Positions 1-11,607 are shown, counted from the stretch's first letter. The stretch is DNA of 64,000 nucleotides from Cryptomeria japonica (GCF_030272615.1 NC_081411.1:209280244-209344243), one strand, 5' to 3'. Notes: generated by a model not told the origin, from the sequence alone. A program made the numbers and translations.

Positions 1-340
1 TAATTTTCTAAACATTCACTAATTATTCCCCTAATCTTGAGCAATATATTCTACTTTAGAAATCTCAAACTAAATATTACATTTTATTTATTTAAATGAC
101 AACACTTTTTGTCCTTTTCTTTATTGTAAATTGTTCTTCCCAAATCTCAAAATTAATAAATAAATTTATTTATTTAATTGGCATAAATTAAAATATGCAA
201 CTATTGTCCTTTTCTTTATTCTAAGTAATTTGGCTTATTTAAAAAATTAATCTACACAAATACTTTTATAATTAATTTAGTCTCTATTATGAGTGCATCC
301 CAAAGGGTGTGGCCTTTGAATCTGGAAAAGTGTTTACAAG

Positions 341-347
341 TATAAAG
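341..347 (+). promoter_or_regulatory. Candidate TATA box of F-box/kelch copy 1
   Basis: TATAAAG lies 121 bases upstream of the start codon. The same heptamer in the same context is found at 41474..41480 before copy 2 and at 46882..46888 before copy 3. Conservation in all three copies supports a core promoter role, but no transcript start is visible from sequence. Confidence 0.45.
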
Positions 348-467
348 CAATCCTACAGTTTACATCCTTCGACACACATCTCTTCTGATTCTCCCAATTT
401 CTGCACACTTTGGACTTGGTGTGAAAGAGTAGAGCTTCATATCTCGTTTAAAAAGAAAGACTCGATA

Positions 468-1448
468 ATGGATTTTCTAGAGGAGCTCCCTGAACAAATA
501 TTTAGAGACATCTTATTAAGAGTGCCATACAAATCTCAACAACAGATTAAACAGTTATTGGAACCTGCTAAAGAAACGATGGAATGTGTCCAATTTTATC
601 AAGATAGAATTAAGTTTGGGCTGGCAGAGAAATATATTTGTTTCCTCGAGCATGGTGCGATATCTATATACGATCCAGTCCATCAATCCTGTATAATGCG
701 CCCTCACATTCCTACAGGTTTTCATACCTTATCAGATTCGCACATTCTGTGTGTTAAAAATAAGCTTATTTTGGTGGGCTTGACTTCTGAGAGCAAATAT
801 AGTATGGAGACTTTGATATATGATGTATTATCTGGTACATGGAAGCAGGCTGCTCAAATTCCAATTGGCAAAAGGAGGTTTGCATGTTGTGCCACACCTG
901 AGGGATCGATTTACATTGCAGGAGGATATGCCAAATGTGATAATGCTGGGGAACCCCGTGAAGCAGCAGTTTATAAAGTAGATGAAGACAAGTGGGAGCT
1001 TCTTCCTCAGATGCTAGAAGAAGTTGGCTTCTGTAGGGGTTTTTTTTTTGAAGGAATGTTTTATGTCATTGGTAGTGTATGTCAAAGATTTGATCCTTGC
1101 ACAGGAGTATAGTCAATAGTAAATATGGGTCGGCAAAGTTTATGGTCCATCTACAATCTATTTGAACGACTGCTTGCATTCAGCATGAATAGAATAATGC
1201 AATATGATTGGGAAGGAAATGTGTGGAGAGATTTTGATCCCCTCCCTAGAGTGTTGCTGGGTCAAGTTTATGCCACAGTGTGGCGGGATCAAATTTTCTT
1301 GTGTGGAAATGACGCGGCTTCCATCGATCACCCAACCATTTTTTATATGTATAAACCTGGAGCGCCTCTTTTTGAGAGGTGGATTGCTCTCGACAAACTG
1401 AAGTTAGTGGGCAGGAATGTCGTATATGTTGCCACGATAGAAATTTAA
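468..1448 (+). pseudogene. F-box/kelch-repeat protein, copy 1, single nonsense codon
   Basis: The 981-base frame has exactly the length of the intact copy at 41604 and no indel against it. The F-box-like start LPEQIFRDILLRVP is at residues 7-20, followed by kelch-type segments with conserved Gly-Gly and Trp positions. Codon 215 (1110..1112) is TAG where copy 2 has TGG, which truncates the product within the kelch region and leaves 107 more codons open after 1125. The start at 468 was chosen because it aligns with copy 2; an in-frame ATG at 309 would add 53 residues of 5' flank. F-box/kelch proteins of this type are substrate receptors of SCF ubiquitin ligases. By eye it differs from copy 2 at about two dozen residues with only about five silent changes. 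It is probably a recent pseudogene; a truncated product cannot be excluded. Confidence 0.85.
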
Positions 1449-1604
1449 TCTATCGGTGCCTGTCTTAATGGTTCAACATAGACTTAACCTTTAACTGTTC
1501 AAAGTAGAATTCAGATATCTATTCCTTCCATTCCTTCCAATATTACAATTAGTGATGTAATTTATTTTTTATAATGTATAGTTTTTTAATTTATCAAAAT
1601 TGTC

Positions 1605-1608
<4 letters not shown>

Positions 1609-1683
<75 letters not shown>
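1609..1683. repeat. (AT)n microsatellite, about 37 units
   Basis: An uninterrupted AT dinucleotide run follows the 3' flank of F-box copy 1. The equivalent position after copy 2 (about 42757) has only short, interrupted AT, so the expansion came after the duplication. Confidence 0.95.
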
Positions 1684-1687
<4 letters not shown>

Positions 1688-2664
1688 TGATTATGTTGTT
1701 AAGAAAAACCAATCTAACTGAAATTTCATCATAATTATTAAATATTGAAAATATAAAGAAAAGAATAAAGAAAAGAATACATTAATATTCAGAAATACAA
1801 GACCCTTTGTGACAATTTATGAATGCATTTATTAATGAATATAAAATTGTAAGATTTAATTGGATAATCCACTTCAAGTTGGGATCTCTGAATTATAAGA
1901 ATCCTAATACATGAATTATTAGGCAAACTAAGAGGAGTATTATTATTATTAGGCAAACTAAGAGGAGTACTATAATAGAATATAACTATCATTTAATTCG
2001 AAGCTTTTGTAGAGTTAAAGAGAGATAAATTGCACTACATCTCTATTTATTAATCTGTGATGCGGCTAATCTCTATAAACTATGCATTTTATTGTGATTT
2101 AATTGAAACCCAAAAATGATAGGAACAAAATTGTTTCTATCCTTAGTAAAAATTGTTTCAGATATCAACTTTTCAGTGAGATCATCTTAAGTAGATCTGT
2201 GAGTACTACTACGGTCAATAAAAGTTTTGGGTACTATTTTATACAAATATATTCTCTACTTTAGTTTAAACATGATTTAAATTTGTCAAAACTGTAAGTG
2301 TACCGAGACATCAAATCTTAGAAGAATGGAGAAATGATTGCAGGCTGTCATAGACCGAATGCCCAGCAAGGTAATTAAATTGTTGGAAGGGTCAGTATCC
2401 ATTTTCCACTAATTAATGAGTTTGTCATTCAGATTGCTATTACAACTCTTAATTTCTATTAATATTATCTCTATTTTTATTTGTTCTATCTTTAGTATGA
2501 GAAACAAGAAGCATATTGAGAGATCCATCTCTCTTTGGCCTCTTATTTTTCTTCCCTTTCAGCATTGCAACTTCCTTTAGACCCTTCATTGTGGCTTCAT
2601 ACAAGTCCTGCTCCATCTCAAGAATACAAGAGATTTTTGTGTCTACATTTCTTATGTTTGTTGG
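1684..2664. other. AT-rich intergenic stretch
   Basis: No recognisable gene. A short tandem duplication (TTATTAGGCAAACTAAGAGG twice, about 1915..1967) is visible. The last five bases, GTTGG at 2660..2664, are the left target-site duplication of the LTR element that follows. Confidence 0.6.
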
Positions 2665-3112
2665 TGTTGGTGTAATTATTTATTCATGTTGCATATAATT
2701 ACATTTTATTTAAGTTTACTTAGGTACATGAATAACATTGTAGTTTGTATATGAGAACTTAGCAAGATGTGCATACATTGGGAGTGTGTAAGAAAAATTT
2801 CACCTTTTATGGTGTGATTTTGTTATTACTTTATCATATCCACATATTGTGGGATGATAATTCCACCTTCAGTTGGTGATCCATCTCATGTGGAATATTT
2901 TGAGCCACATGCAATCATTGTGTGCTCTCTTATCGCTTAGCCTTCCCTTTATAAGATGGCTCATTATACATTGTATGTAATTAATGATGATCCAATTGAT
3001 CTCTTTTGCATCTTGATAGGAATACAATTTATTCTTGTCATATTTTATCTCTCTTGTCATTGTGCTATCTTTTGGTCTCTTTGATATTGGTTGTCTCAAG
3101 CATAATCTCACA
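2665..3112 (+). repeat. 5' LTR of gag-only Copia element (long LTR type A)
   Basis: It starts TGTTGGTGTAATTATT and ends AATCTCACA, directly before a Met-tRNA primer-binding site. It aligns along its length with 15463..15957, and more distantly with 26967..27416 (minus) and 48437..48890 (plus), so at least two subfamilies of one LTR family are present. A candidate TATA-type motif, CTTTATAAG, lies at about 2946..2954. Confidence 0.85.
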
Positions 3113-3126
3113 TGGTATCAAAGCGG
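3113..3126 (+). other. Primer-binding site (initiator Met-tRNA type)
   Basis: TGGTATCAAAGC directly follows the LTR terminal CA. It matches the usual plant Met-tRNA primer site (TGGTATCAGAGC) at all but one base. Confidence 0.8.
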
Positions 3127-3665
3127 TTGGAGCAAGTTTGCATAGCCTTCCGAGAGACTTTATTGCATCTTTGAAGGAGGTCTCGAGGCATATCTCAGGA
3201 GCATCATCTTATAGAGGCATCCTAGACAATATCCAACCTCACCAATGAGTCCAAGTGGTCCTTTCCATAAATTTTGAGTATAAATCGGCCCATTTTGCTA
3301 ATAGTCAATTTCGGGGCTTAGAGAAAAAATTTTAGCCTATAGGATGGTATAGTACATTTTAAATATTTTTTTTTTTTTTTTTTCTATGACTTCTTTTTTA
3401 ATTTTCTTATATAAAAAAAAATCATAAGTTTTTTATATATCACTCCATATGTACAATTTAAAAATTAAAAATAAAAAAAATCATATTTTTAAAGGGGGGT
3501 TGTTAACCCCCACCCCTTTCATACCGCTGCTTGTATTAATCCCTATAGATTTTTAAAGGGCCCATGAACCTGTACTATCTCTATTGCCTTAGATTCTAGT
3601 GTCGGGACCCTTGCTCGGGTAGCACAACTAGCCGACTAGAGTCCAACTTTATCAGTGTTGCCTTG
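3127..3665 (+). other. Untranslated leader of gag-only Copia element, first part
   Basis: No long frame. It contains a poly-T tract near 3368..3383 and A-rich runs. The text between about 3240 and 3340 resembles the leader of the Copia element at 22500..22600. The leader is cut at 3666 by the gypsy insertion and resumes at 11608. Confidence 0.65.
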
Positions 3666-5314
3666 TGATGGGATTAACCTAACCTGCTCAACACTTCTTA
3701 AGTTGATCTTGCTCAATTCCACCAACTCACCAAGCCTAGTTACTTTCTAGGCCTCCAAGTCCCTCTCACTCTCTTCTAGGGCTTGATTCTTGTCTCTACT
3801 AGGGTTATTTCCACAAGTGTTTTGGTTAGGAACCCTATCAATTCACTATGCTTCTCTAGTGCTCAATTTTGGCCTCTTGGCCTCAACTTGTCATATTGAC
3901 CCCCAATTGACATGAGATGTTGCAAAGGTGTAATAAGGTCTTTTAACATGTTTTTGGTGTATGTGAAGTCCTTTGGTAGTTTGAAATCTTAAGATTTGCT
4001 ACCCATTTTACAATCTTGCCCGGAAAAGGGCTACAAGGAATTAAGCCTAATTAGGCCTCATAGACCAATTTTATAGGGCTTTGATGAAAATGACTCAAAG
4101 AACCCCCAAACAAGTTTTTCTTTCCTTCAATGATACACCCATGCCCAATAGATTTTTGTGGTTTTAGGCTCTAGTCTGATCTTACAAGGTATGAACCCCA
4201 AAATGAGGGTTTGTAGGGTTTGAAAAGGCTTAAAACAGTAGTGAGTAGGCAATTTGGGGTTTTACTATGAAATGGATTCTTCAAGCCTCCTCCTTGCTCA
4301 TACAAGTCTGTCCCAACCCCATGAACTCCTCCAAATTCAGTAATGGTGCTTTTGCTTCCACTTCTGCACTATACAACTCTTTTTCACCTCTTCTTCTCTA
4401 ACTAGGTTGCTCTTGGACTTGCCTAGAAAGAGGTGTCAGTCTTGATCAAACACTTATCCAGCACTCAAACCTATATATTTACACTATACAGAAGGTTGCC
4501 AACCATACCCCAACTAGTTGTGATGGCAGCATGTGTGGGATGCATGGGGCAACCATATTTACAAAGAAGAGACTATTTACAAGCCAAAACTGGCTATTTG
4601 TCAATCAATTCACTTCAACAGTAGTAAAAGATAATTAAAATGCTTGAAAATGAAAATCCTTCTCTGCAACACACTATTGAATCTCAATCCATCATTGGAT
4701 TCATGGATTCAATCCGTTAAACTTTCACAAGAATGCAAAATTGACAAAAACAATGTAAAAGTGCAGTCCAAAATCTTGTGTTCTGATTATTGCTTTCAAA
4801 ATCTAGATATACCAACTGTGAAAAATATGTAGGAGGGGGTTTATATAGTTTTTCCATGTGTGGAATCCTTCCATGGCATTGAGAAATCCCTAAATCCACC
4901 GCTAACCAACTTCAGGACAAAAGTTGTCATGACAAATTTCAAAAGTTGTCATGACAACTTTTTGCAACTTTTGCAACTTTGTGTTTTTGACACTTTTGAT
5001 CTCTCCAACCTAAGAGACCTATACCCAGTCATCAAATATGACATCTTAAACATTTCTAAGGATTACTTAACCCCCTCTAAGGATTTTATCAATATTTGAC
5101 ACTTTTGACAAAAAAAAAGGTCAAAACTACTCAAAACACACTATCTACACAAAAGTGCAAACCTAGATAAAATGAACTCCACCTAGACCTATATTGCCAA
5201 AATACTCATTCTTGGACCCTCCTAGAGTCCTTATTCACCAATGACTTGGCTAAGGTCAGTACAAGCCAAAATTTGCAAAAATAAGGAAATTAGAACCTAG
5301 GTGCTCCTGCACCA
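3666..5314 (-). repeat. 3' LTR of the gypsy chromovirus (1649 bp)
   Basis: Pairs with 10006..11607. It carries an extra partial copy of the palindrome region, so AAAAGTTGTCATGACAA occurs twice (4919.. and 4941..4962) against once in the other LTR. Confidence 0.9.
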
Positions 5315-5330
5315 TTCTCCCTAACAAAAA
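5315..5330 (-). other. Polypurine tract of the gypsy element
   Basis: On the minus strand TTAGGGAGAA lies directly upstream of the 3' LTR (TGGTGCAGG). It primes plus-strand DNA synthesis in this class of element. Confidence 0.7.
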
Positions 5331-5334
5331 GAGA

Positions 5335-6849
5335 TCATGTCAACTCTTGAGGAATTAGTGCTGGATCAATGCCAAGCTTTTGGAACTCTGACTCCATCAC
5401 CCATGTAGCCTAAAATCATCCATTCCTTGCCACTTAATGAGGTATTCCTAATAGGCTTGATGCCTAGTCTTCTTAGCAATTCTTGAACTTAGCACCTTCT
5501 CGGCCTTAGGATTGGGCTTGATTGGTAATTGAAGGTTATGTGCATCATCTGAAATCTCTATGGGACTGCAACCTATACCTTGGACTGGCCCCTTGTATGC
5601 AATCAAATCTGTTATGTTAAAAACCGGTGATAAGCCTATGTCACTAGGAAGATCCACCTTGTATGCATTTTCACCATACTTAGCTAAAATGGCACATGGG
5701 CCTATCCTCCTCATCTGCAACTTGTTTAGCACATATTGATGTAGCCTTTCTTTGTTCAAGTACACCATAACAAGATCCCCCACTTGAAATTGTAGATTTC
5801 TCCTCTTTTCATCAACTTTTTGTTTAATTTTTCTTGTGTTCTCCTTCAAAGCTTGCCTAACTGATTTATAGACCTCCTTCATGGATTGAGAAAAGTCCTT
5901 TGCATATCCACTTCTGATTGTTGCACTTCCTAAATCTCTCAACTCAAAAATGCCTCTTGGGTGCACACCATAGACTATTTCAAAAGGGATCTTACCGATA
6001 GTCCTATTTATGGTGTCATTGTATGCATATTCAGACTGAACAAGTACTTGATCCCATGTCTGACCATACTCCTTAGTAAGGCACCTCAATAGATTTCTTA
6101 AGCTTCTATTTACCACCTCGGTCTGCCCATATGTTTGAGGATGGTAGGCTGATCCAAAAGAGAGGTTTGTGCCAAGCTTTTGCCATAATGTTTTCCAAAA
6201 ATGATTCATAAATTTGGAGTCCCTATCTGAAACTATACTCAATGGTAAACCATGTATCCTTACTATTTCCTTAAAGGACAACTGAGCTATGTGGCATGCA
6301 TCATGAGTGGTCTTACAAGGCACAAAGTGAGCCATTTTGCTAAATCTGTCCACAATGACATAAATATTGTCATATCCTTGCTTAGTCTTTGGCAAACCTA
6401 CCACAAAATCCATGCTAATGAGTTCCCAAGGTCTACTTGGACTGGGAAGAGGTTGATACAAACTGGCATTTGTTGAAATACCCTTATCTTTTTGACAAAC
6501 TATGCAAGTCTCCACATACCTCTTCACATCTTGATTCATCCCTGGCTAATAATAGAATCTCTGGACCAATTCTTGAGTCTTATTGACTCCAAAATGACCA
6601 CTAAGGCTGCCATTGTGTTTCTCTTGCATTACATTTTCTCTCATTGAGCCTCTAGGCACACAAAGTTGTCCACCTTTGAACAATAGCCCATTTTGCAAAG
6701 TGAAATCTAAGTATTCACTATGGAAATGGTTTTGATACTCCTTGCATACTTGGTAGGGACTTGAGAAGTCTTCATCCTCTGCATTCAAATGCTTAAAACT
6801 TTCTACACCTATGCTTCTCAACTCAATTTCTTGGACTGTCAAGAGCCTC
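5335..6849 (-). pseudogene. Integrase with chromodomain-type tail, gypsy element (decayed)
   Basis: On the minus strand 6842..6546 holds the H2C2 zinc-binding region, and 6539..5448 the core with the D,D,E positions (SMDFVVG, VSDRDSKF, GQTEVVNRS) and the GPY-type C-terminal part. A TAG stands where the YWPGM tryptophan codon is expected (about 6547). Beyond a TAG at 5448..5450 the frame continues with EYLIKWQGMDD. After one further frame change it resumes through TWVMESEF to a TGA at 5335..5337. The YLIKW(Q)G plus downstream Trp pattern is that of a chromodomain, which in chromoviruses steers integration to particular chromatin. The chromodomain call rests on motif reading only. Confidence 0.8.
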
Positions 6850-8311
6850 CTACTCAGTGCATCAGCTACCTAGTTTTGCTACCCTTTCTTGTGCTTAATA
6901 GTGAAAGTATAGGCTTGCATATACTCCACCCATTTCATCTGTTTGTGGCTAAGTTGGTCTTGGGAATTCAGAAAACTCAATGCTTAGTTATCTATGTACA
7001 CCACAAATTATTTAGGTAGGAGATAATGTCTCCATTTTCTAAATGCTTGCACCAAAGCATACAACTCAAGATCATAAGAGGATTATTTCCTCTTGGAATC
7101 ACTTAGCTTCTCACTATGGAAGGCTACTAGTCTTCCCTCTTGGCTTAGGACAACACCCACTGCAACATTGCTTGCATCACACTCTACAATAAAAAGTTTC
7201 TCAAAACTAGGCAACACTAGTACCGGTTGAGTAGCTATTATCTCCTTCAAGGTTTCAAAACCTTTTTTTCTACTTCATCCCACTAAAACTTGGCCTTCAT
7301 ACCACCTCTAATGGTGTCTAACATTGGGGCACATATAGCATTGAATTGTCTAATGAACTTCCTGTAGTACTAGGCTAATCCATGGAAGCTTCTCACCTCT
7401 GTTGTTGATCTAGGAGTGGGCTAATTTGCAATGGCTTCAACCTTGCTTGGGTCCATCTTGAGGTTTCCTTGAGATAACACAAACCCAAGGTAAACCAATT
7501 CCTACTTAACAAACTCACATTTCTCCAAATTCATTGTTATCTTTTCATCAGATAATCTTTGTAATACATCTTGCAAATAACTAATATGTGCTGCTCTATC
7601 CTTACTGAAAATAAGAATATCATCAAGATATACTACCACAAATTTACCTATGAATTCCTTCATCACCTCATTCATGAGTCTCATGAAGGTGCTTGGAGCA
7701 CTGGATAAGCCAAATGGCATTACAAGCCACTCATAAAGACCTTCAGTAGTCTTAAATGGAGTCTTCCATTCATCACCCTCCTTGATTCGTATTTGATGAT
7801 AGCCACTCTTAAGTTCAATCTTGGTAAAGTACTTGGCTTCCCCTAAGCAATCCAGTAGGTCTTCTATTCTAGGAATAGGGAACCTATATCTGATGGTGAT
7901 CCTATTTATGGCTCTAGAATCCATACACAACCTCCAAGTACCACCTTTTTTTGGTGCCAACACAGTAGGGACAACACAAGAGCTAATACTCTTCCTAATT
8001 AGGCCTTGATCTAAGAGCTCTTGGATTTGCTTGGTGATTTCAACGTTTTGTTGAGGAGTCATTTTATAGGCTGTCTTATTAGGCAAAGATGCTCTGGGAA
8101 TGAAGTCTATTTAATGGCTTATGGTTCTTTTAGGAGGTAAGGTGGCTGGCTGTCCTTCACTTACTATAACTTTGAATTTATTCAACAATTCTTGCACCTC
8201 TATGGGTAAATCTTGTTGTTCTTTCTTGTCTTCTTAATTGGGCTTCATCACAAGTGTAAACCCTATGCCTTCACCTTCCTCAAGTGTCTTCAAGAACTAC
8301 TTTTCACTAAC
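6850..8311 (-). pseudogene. Reverse transcriptase and RNase H of the gypsy element (decayed)
   Basis: On the minus strand 8086..7502 encodes most of a gypsy RT. Visible parts are the [16 protein letters not shown] region, the MPFGLSSAP motif and the catalytic YLDDIL (about 7615..7630). The stretch 7500..6850 is the RNase H part. It has several stops and a frame change, since the frame of the integrase block differs from that of RT. The family copies the element RNA into DNA in cytoplasmic particles. The RT core motif is intact, but no continuous polyprotein remains. Confidence 0.85.
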
Positions 8312-9928
8312 CTAAAGAACATTAGGACCTGCTGCCTTTTTTTCACCTTCCTCAAGGATAGATTGAATCTTGAAAGTGACTCCATCCTTCTTGAATGAAT
8401 ATGCATTCTTGGCTCCATCATGGATAGCTTGTCTATCAAATTTCCATGGTCTTCCTAAGATTAGATGGCATGCATCCATGGGTAGGGCATCGCATAACAC
8501 CTTGTCCTTATACCTTCCAATGGTGAAATCCACCCATGCTTGCTCATTAACAAGAACAAGTTATCTTTTGTTCAACCAAGTGACTTTATAAGGGTCATTG
8601 TGAGGTATCGTCTGCAATTTGAACTTCCCTACTGCCTCCTCTGAGGCTATGTTGTCTTCAGACCTTGAATCAATGGTCACTTTGCATACTTTATCCAAAA
8701 TCTTGCATTTGATCCTAAACAAGGACCCTCTTTGCCTATGCTCTTCTCTGACTGGTTCTCTGATCAAAGTTCTCCTTATCATCAAGTTGTCACCTACTTC
8801 TGATTCTAAGGCAACTTCTGAAGTCTTTCTACTTGAAGACTCTTCTTGAAGATAGCTCACTCTTCTTTCACCACCTTGTGACTTCTCTGGACACCTATAA
8901 GATGGATGACCAAGTTGGTTACAATGGTAACACTTCATTGTTGCAAAGTATGAGGAACCTCTACCTTGGCCACTGGATCTTCCTCTAGAACCACTATTGG
9001 ATCCCCTTGCTCTATTGAATCCTCCCCTACTGTTGCCACTATCTTGCTGCTCAGTGAGTTTAGACTCTCCTTGTGTTCTTTGTTTAGAACTTCTTCCACC
9101 AAAGCCTCCTCTATGGCCTCTATTGTCTTTTCCCTTGCCTCTACCCCTATTGTTGCTTGAGTCATGTCTTCTTTTCAGTGTTTCCTCCACCTTAAGAGCA
9201 AGTTGAAAAGTTTGATGGACTGTTTTTAGGCTCATCAAACTAATTTCTTCTTGGATGTTCCACTGTAGGCCATTTAGGTACCTAGCAACCTTGAGACTTT
9301 CCTCTTCTACCACATGAGATCTAAGGCTAAGTTTGTGAAACTCTTTAGTATAACTACTAACATCAAGATCTTTCTGCCTTAAGTTTTGCCTCTTCCTATG
9401 AATTTGCACTTCATAGTCATTAGGGAGATAGACTTCTTTGATTTTAACTAACATCCCTTTCCAAGAAGAGATGGGTGCTTTGCCCATTTTCTTCCTCTCA
9501 TCTTGTACAAAATGTCATCATGTGAGAGTAGGGCCTCTCATCCTGGACTTGGCTACTCTAACTCTTTGGGCTTCAGTTATGCATTCACACTCAAAGTAGC
9601 TCTCCATACCTTCTATCCATTTGAGGACCACTTCTACCTCCATCTTTCATGTGAACAATGGCAATCCTTCTAGTGACTTGCCACTCACGGCCTTCAATGC
9701 CTTCAAGATAGGTTCTTTCTCTAAGATAGGATCAGGTTCAGGTATCTTGTCTACCTCTTCCACTTCTTTACCCTTTACTTCTACTCCTTCCACCTTTACA
9801 TACACTTCTTCTTCCTTGGTCTCAATATCACCAAGCTTGCTCTCCAATCCTTCCGACTTTTCCTTCAGGAGCCTATTCTCCACCTCCTAGTCTTCCACTT
9901 TCCTTGCCAATTCAGCATTGGTCACCAT
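8312..9928 (-). pseudogene. Gag and protease of the gypsy element (decayed)
   Basis: On the minus strand an ATG at 9928 opens a frame with a charged, coiled-coil-like N-terminus, a retrotransposon gag core (about 9640..9200) and a Gly/Arg-rich stretch leading to a CX2CX4HX4C zinc knuckle (CYHCNQLGHPSYRC, near 8900..8940). A retropepsin-like segment follows; its second half is recognisable from LILGRPWKFDR. All parts are in one frame but are broken by stops near 9888, 9643, 9516 and 8560. The protease active-site triplet reads D-S-R instead of D-S/T-G, so the catalytic glycine is lost. Gag packages element RNA; the protease would process the polyprotein. Confidence 0.85.
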
Positions 9929-9989
9929 GTTGTCTCCAACTGACTCTCTTGACAACAAGGACATCAACCTTACTAGCCCAGATCTTGTA

Positions 9990-10003
9990 GGCTCTGATAC
10001 CGA
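9990..10003 (-). other. Primer-binding site of the gypsy element
   Basis: On the minus strand GGTATCAGAGCC follows the LTR end after a few bases, the standard Met-tRNA primer site. Confidence 0.8.
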
Positions 10004-10005
10004 TT

Positions 10006-11607
10006 TGATGGGATTAACCTAACCTGCTCAACACTTCTTAAGTTGATCTTGCTCAATTCCACCAACTAACCAAGCCTAGTTGCTTTCTAGGCCTCCAATT
10101 CTCTCTCACTCTCTTCTAGGGCTTGATTCTTATCTCTACTAGGGTGTTTGCCTCAAGTATTTTGGTTAGGAACCCTATCAATTCACTATGGTTCTCTAGT
10201 GCTCAATTTTGTCCTCTTGGCCTCAACTTGTCATATTGACCCCCCAATTGACATGAGATGTTGCAGAGGTGTAATAAGTTCTTTTAACATGTTTTTGGTG
10301 TATATGGAGTCCTTTGGTTTTTTTCAATCTTAATATTTCTTACCGGTTTCACAATCTTGCCCAGAAAAGGGCTACAAGGAATTAGGCCTAATTAGGCCTC
10401 CTAGACTGGTTTTCTAGGGCTTGGAGGAAAACGACTCAAAGAACCCCCAAACAAGTTTTTCCTTCCTTCAATGATACATCCATTCTCTGGTCTGACCGTA
10501 CAAGGTATGAACCCCAAAATGAGGGTTTGTAGGGTTTTCAAGGGCTTAAACCGGTAGTGAGGAGGCAATTTGGGATTTTACTAAGAAATGGATTCTTCAA
10601 GGATCCTCCTTGCTCATACAATTCTGTCCCAACCCCATGAACTACTCCAAATTTAGTAATGGTGCATTTTCTTCCACCTTTGCACTATACAACACTTTTT
10701 TACCTCTTCTTCTCTAACCGGGTTGCTCCTGGACTCGCCTAGAAAGAGGTGTCAGTCTTGATCAAACACTTATCCAGCACTCAAACCTATATATTTACAC
10801 TATATAGAAGGTTGTGAATCATACCCCAACTAGCCATGATGGCAGCACATGTGGGATTCATGGGGCAACCATATTTACAAAGAAAAGCCTATTTACAAGC
10901 CAAAACTGGCTATTTGTGAATCAATTCACTTCAACCATAGTAAAAGATAATTATAATGCTTAAAAATGAAAATAATTCTCTGCAAAACACTATTGAATCT
11001 CAATCCATCATTGGATTCATGGATTTAATCCATTAAACTTTCACAAGAATGCAAAATTGAAAAAAACATTGTAAAAGTGCATTCCAAAATCTTGTGTTCT
11101 GATTATTGCTTTCAAAATCGAGATATACCAACCTTGAAAAATGTGTAGGAGGGGGTTTATATATTTTTTCCATGTGTGGAATCCTTCCATAGCATTGAGA
11201 AATCCCTAAATCCACCACTAACCAACTTCGGGACAAAAGTTGTCATGACAACTTTTTGCAACTTTTGCAACTTTGTTTTTTTGACACTTTTGATCTCTCC
11301 AACCTAAGAGACCTATACCCAGTCATCACATATGACATCTTAAACATGTCTAAGGCTTACTTAACCCCCTCTAAGGCTTTTGTCAACATTTGACACTTTT
11401 GACCAAAGAAAGGTCAAAACTACTCAAAACACACTATCTACACAAAAATGCAAACCTGGATAAAATGAACTCCACCTAGACCTATATTGCCAAAATACTC
11501 ATTCTTGGACACTCTTGGAGTCCTTATTCACCATTGACTTGGCTAAGGTCAGTACAAGCCAAAATTTGCAAAAACAAGGAAATTAGAACCTAGGTGCTCC
11601 TGCACCA
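10006..11607 (-). repeat. 5' LTR of the gypsy chromovirus (1602 bp)
   Basis: It aligns with 3666..5314 over its whole length with scattered substitutions and small indels. It contains one copy of a 22-base perfect palindrome at 11235..11256 (core AGTTGTCATGACAACT). In element orientation this lies in the upstream part of the LTR, where promoter elements are expected. Confidence 0.9.

Larger units (their letters stand above)
1..1608 (+). repeat. Segmental duplication unit, copy 1 (pairs with about 41134..42750)
   Basis: The first bases of the window match the sequence from about 41134 nearly base for base, through the whole 5' flank and the F-box/kelch reading frame and about 150 bases beyond it. 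Similarity ends at the AT microsatellite that starts at 1609. A weaker third copy of the same unit starts near 46560. The left boundary of this copy lies outside the window, so the true unit may be longer. The duplication carried promoter and gene together, as in ordinary tandem duplication. Confidence 0.9.
3666..11607 (-). mobile_element. Ty3/gypsy chromovirus, full length, coding region decayed
   Basis: Long direct repeats at 3666..5314 and 10006..11607 bracket a minus-strand gag-protease-RT-RNaseH-integrase region, the Ty3/gypsy order, with a chromodomain-like C-terminus. On the minus strand the LTR begins TGGTGCAGG and ends in CA, with a Met-tRNA primer site inside the right LTR and a purine tract inside the left LTR. 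No convincing target-site duplication is visible: CCTTG on the left, CCCTA on the right. It sits in the leader of the gag-only Copia element and is therefore younger than it. Stops and at least two frameshifts make it non-autonomous now. Confidence 0.9.

Noticed and set aside
309-467. In-frame upstream ATG that would lengthen F-box copy 1 by 53 residues
   Set aside because: The corresponding flank before copy 2 does not keep this frame; all copies share the ATG at the F-box start.
8935-9206. Plus- and minus-strand Ser/Leu-rich frames over the gypsy gag
   Set aside because: They are shadows of the Gly/Arg-rich gag linker in other frames.
9621-9890. Plus-strand Ser/Thr-rich frame of 89 codons
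   Set aside because: Antisense to the acidic gag N-terminus, which aligns with the minus-strand polyprotein.
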